DNA of 64,000 bases, taken from the NCBI GenBank assembly GCA_964036045.1, contig OZ038378.1, forward strand, positions 142,514,933 through 142,578,932. Direction: 5' to 3'. Both the position numbers and the translations under genes were made by a program. This document shows positions 62,634 to 64,000 of the stretch, one piece after another. Positions within the stretch are counted from its first letter, which is position 1, and the number at the start of each line of letters is the position of its first letter. The stretch comes from Eutreptiella sp. 'Long Island Sound 2002'. Lineage: Eukaryota > Euglenozoa > Euglenophyceae > Eutreptiales > Eutreptiaceae. The notes beneath the pieces were generated by a model that was given only the letters and a program-made list of their open reading frames with translations, was not told the DNA's origin and made no database searches.

Positions 62634-64000
62634 AAACTAGTGCCGTTTCCCTGTCAATCCAGTTTGGCTTCCCTTCCTGGTCGCATATATGCAATCCTTC
62701 TGGGTGAAGCACCCCGCAAGCGACTTGCAGGGCTGCTCTGTTTGTGAAGCACACCGGTTCTTAATGAGATGTTTTCGGGCATTTGTGTGTACCGGAAAAC
62801 CCCCCTTGCGCCCCCTCGCCCCACAAGATTTGCGATTCATGTCGGATTGTCTGCACTGTATGCCTCAGTGAGGAATTCCGAGCTTGGTGGCGAAGTTGCT
62901 GGGTTGTGAAAGATCTCCTGTCAACCATGCCCAACATCTCACATGGTTGTTCGAGGAAGCAAAGAAATGGATTTCGAATGAACCCACAGCCCCGCAGGGG
63001 ATGCACCTGCTGTTCGCTGAACCGCCTCCACACGGTACTAGAGCGACGGTGGGTGTCTGCGCTGGACGCTTGGTGGTTCACAAGCAGCTGGGGTTTGGCT
63101 TGCACTGCACGCTTCACACCAGCCCTTTGTTTATCCCTGAGAAGCTGGCAGTGTTTGCGGCTGCTCTGCTTTGCATTCCTTCCATTCGCTCACATGCCCA
63201 ATGCGGTTGCTGATGGTAGCGACATGTTGCACGTTCTCAATCATTGCTCCGTTCTGATGTTGCGCGGTGGCAGGCGGCCTGCATTTGCCCCTGTGCCACA
63301 TTGTCCGTGGCCTTCCTACAGCCGACATGTTACATGTGTTACATCTGCACACTCAAGGGCGGTGCGCAGTCTGTCTTTTATACGGGATGCGCTCTGTCTA
63401 ACTGCACCCTTCAAACTAGTGCCGTTTCCCTGTCAATCCAGTTTGGCTTCTCTTCCTGGTCGCATATATGCAATCCTTCTGGGTGAAGCACCCCGCAAGC
63501 GACTTGCAGGGCTGCTCTGTTTGTGAAGCACACCGGTTCTTAATGAGATGTTTTCGGGCATTTGTGTGTACCGGAAAACCCCCCTTGCGCCCCCTCGCCC
63601 CACAAGATTTGCGATTCATGTCGGATTGTCTGCACTGTATGCCTCAGTGAGGAATTCCGAGCTTGGTGGCGAAGTTGCTGGGTTGTGAAAGATCTCCTGT
63701 CAACCATGCCCAACATCTCACATGGTTGTTCGAGGAAGCAAAGAAATGGATTTCGAATGAACCCACAGCCCCGCAGGGGATGCACCTGCTGTTCGCTGAA
63801 CCGCCTCCACACGGTACTAGAGCGACGGTGGGTGTCTGCGCTGGACGCTTGGTGGTTCACAAGCAGCTGGGGTTTGGCTTGCACTGCACGCTTCACACCA
63901 GCCCTTTGTTTATCCCTGAGAAGCTGGCAGTGTTTGCGGCTGCTCTGCTTTGCATTCCTTCCATTCGCTCACATGCCCAATGCGGTTGCTGATGGTAGCG
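62631..64000 (+). repeat. 779-bp tandem duplication running off the window
   Basis: 62631-63409 is followed immediately by a near-identical second copy from 63410 to the window end (591 bp seen). CTTCAAACTAGTGCCGTTTC starts both. One difference is GGCTTCCCTTCC versus GGCTTCTCTTCC. Each copy carries the same 109-codon frame (62884-63213 and 63663-63992; MVAKLLGCERSPVNHAQH, FEEAKKWISNEPTAPQG, AGRLVVHKQLGFGLHC) of unknown function. The array may continue beyond the window. Confidence 0.95.

Overview
The window is eukaryotic nuclear DNA, most likely from a unicellular alga. It carries a nuclear gene for the plastid Fe-S scaffold SufB with an N-terminal extension and a GT-AG intron. It also holds single-gene BTB-kelch, JmjC, LicD-like and ubiquitin-like proteins, several retroelement families and about 15 kb of satellite DNA. 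A nuclear SufB fits a green (prasinophyte-like) alga or possibly a dinoflagellate; I cannot settle the lineage. Gene islands are very GC-rich and full of G or C homopolymers, many of which coincide with apparent frameshifts.

Layout. 1-6 kb: an RNase H remnant followed by a PAT/VIPER-type tyrosine-recombinase retrotransposon (703-5916) with gag, recombinase, reverse transcriptase and RNase H, and with complete split direct repeats A1...B1-A2-B2. 6.9-7.9 kb: a gene with three divergent ubiquitin folds. 11.8-12.9 kb: a JmjC/cupin dioxygenase. 14.3-17.3 kb: LINE 5' fragments in both orientations. 18.2-20.3 kb: sufB, whose intron is bounded by 13-bp direct repeats. 20.3-25.7 kb: GC-rich DNA with no convincing gene.

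25.7-46.5 kb: a satellite domain built from two families, a 48-bp unit and a 170-bp unit, which share an 18-bp dyad box (CCACGC-tttgtt-GCGTGG). The box orientation switches twice, so the domain is a mosaic of inverted blocks. The 48-bp array has a higher-order structure. A 4,994-bp DNA transposon (26125-31118) is inserted in a satellite unit. It has about 24-bp terminal inverted repeats, a 6-bp target duplication (ACTTTT), a transposase-like gene and six internal copies of a palindromic motif.

46.5-64 kb: low-copy repeats and hairpins, a BTB-kelch gene (49.4-50.7 kb), a membrane-anchored LicD/fukutin-like protein (55.2-56.8 kb), LINE fragments (56.9-58.1 and 59.7-61.6 kb), a 752-bp terminal-inverted-repeat element, and a 779-bp tandem duplication running off the window end.

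The host genes are unrelated housekeeping or regulatory functions, not an operon or pathway. The most novel items are the transposon nested in the satellite domain and the two satellites with their shared box. All similarity calls come from reading the sequence and from family knowledge; no database search was run.
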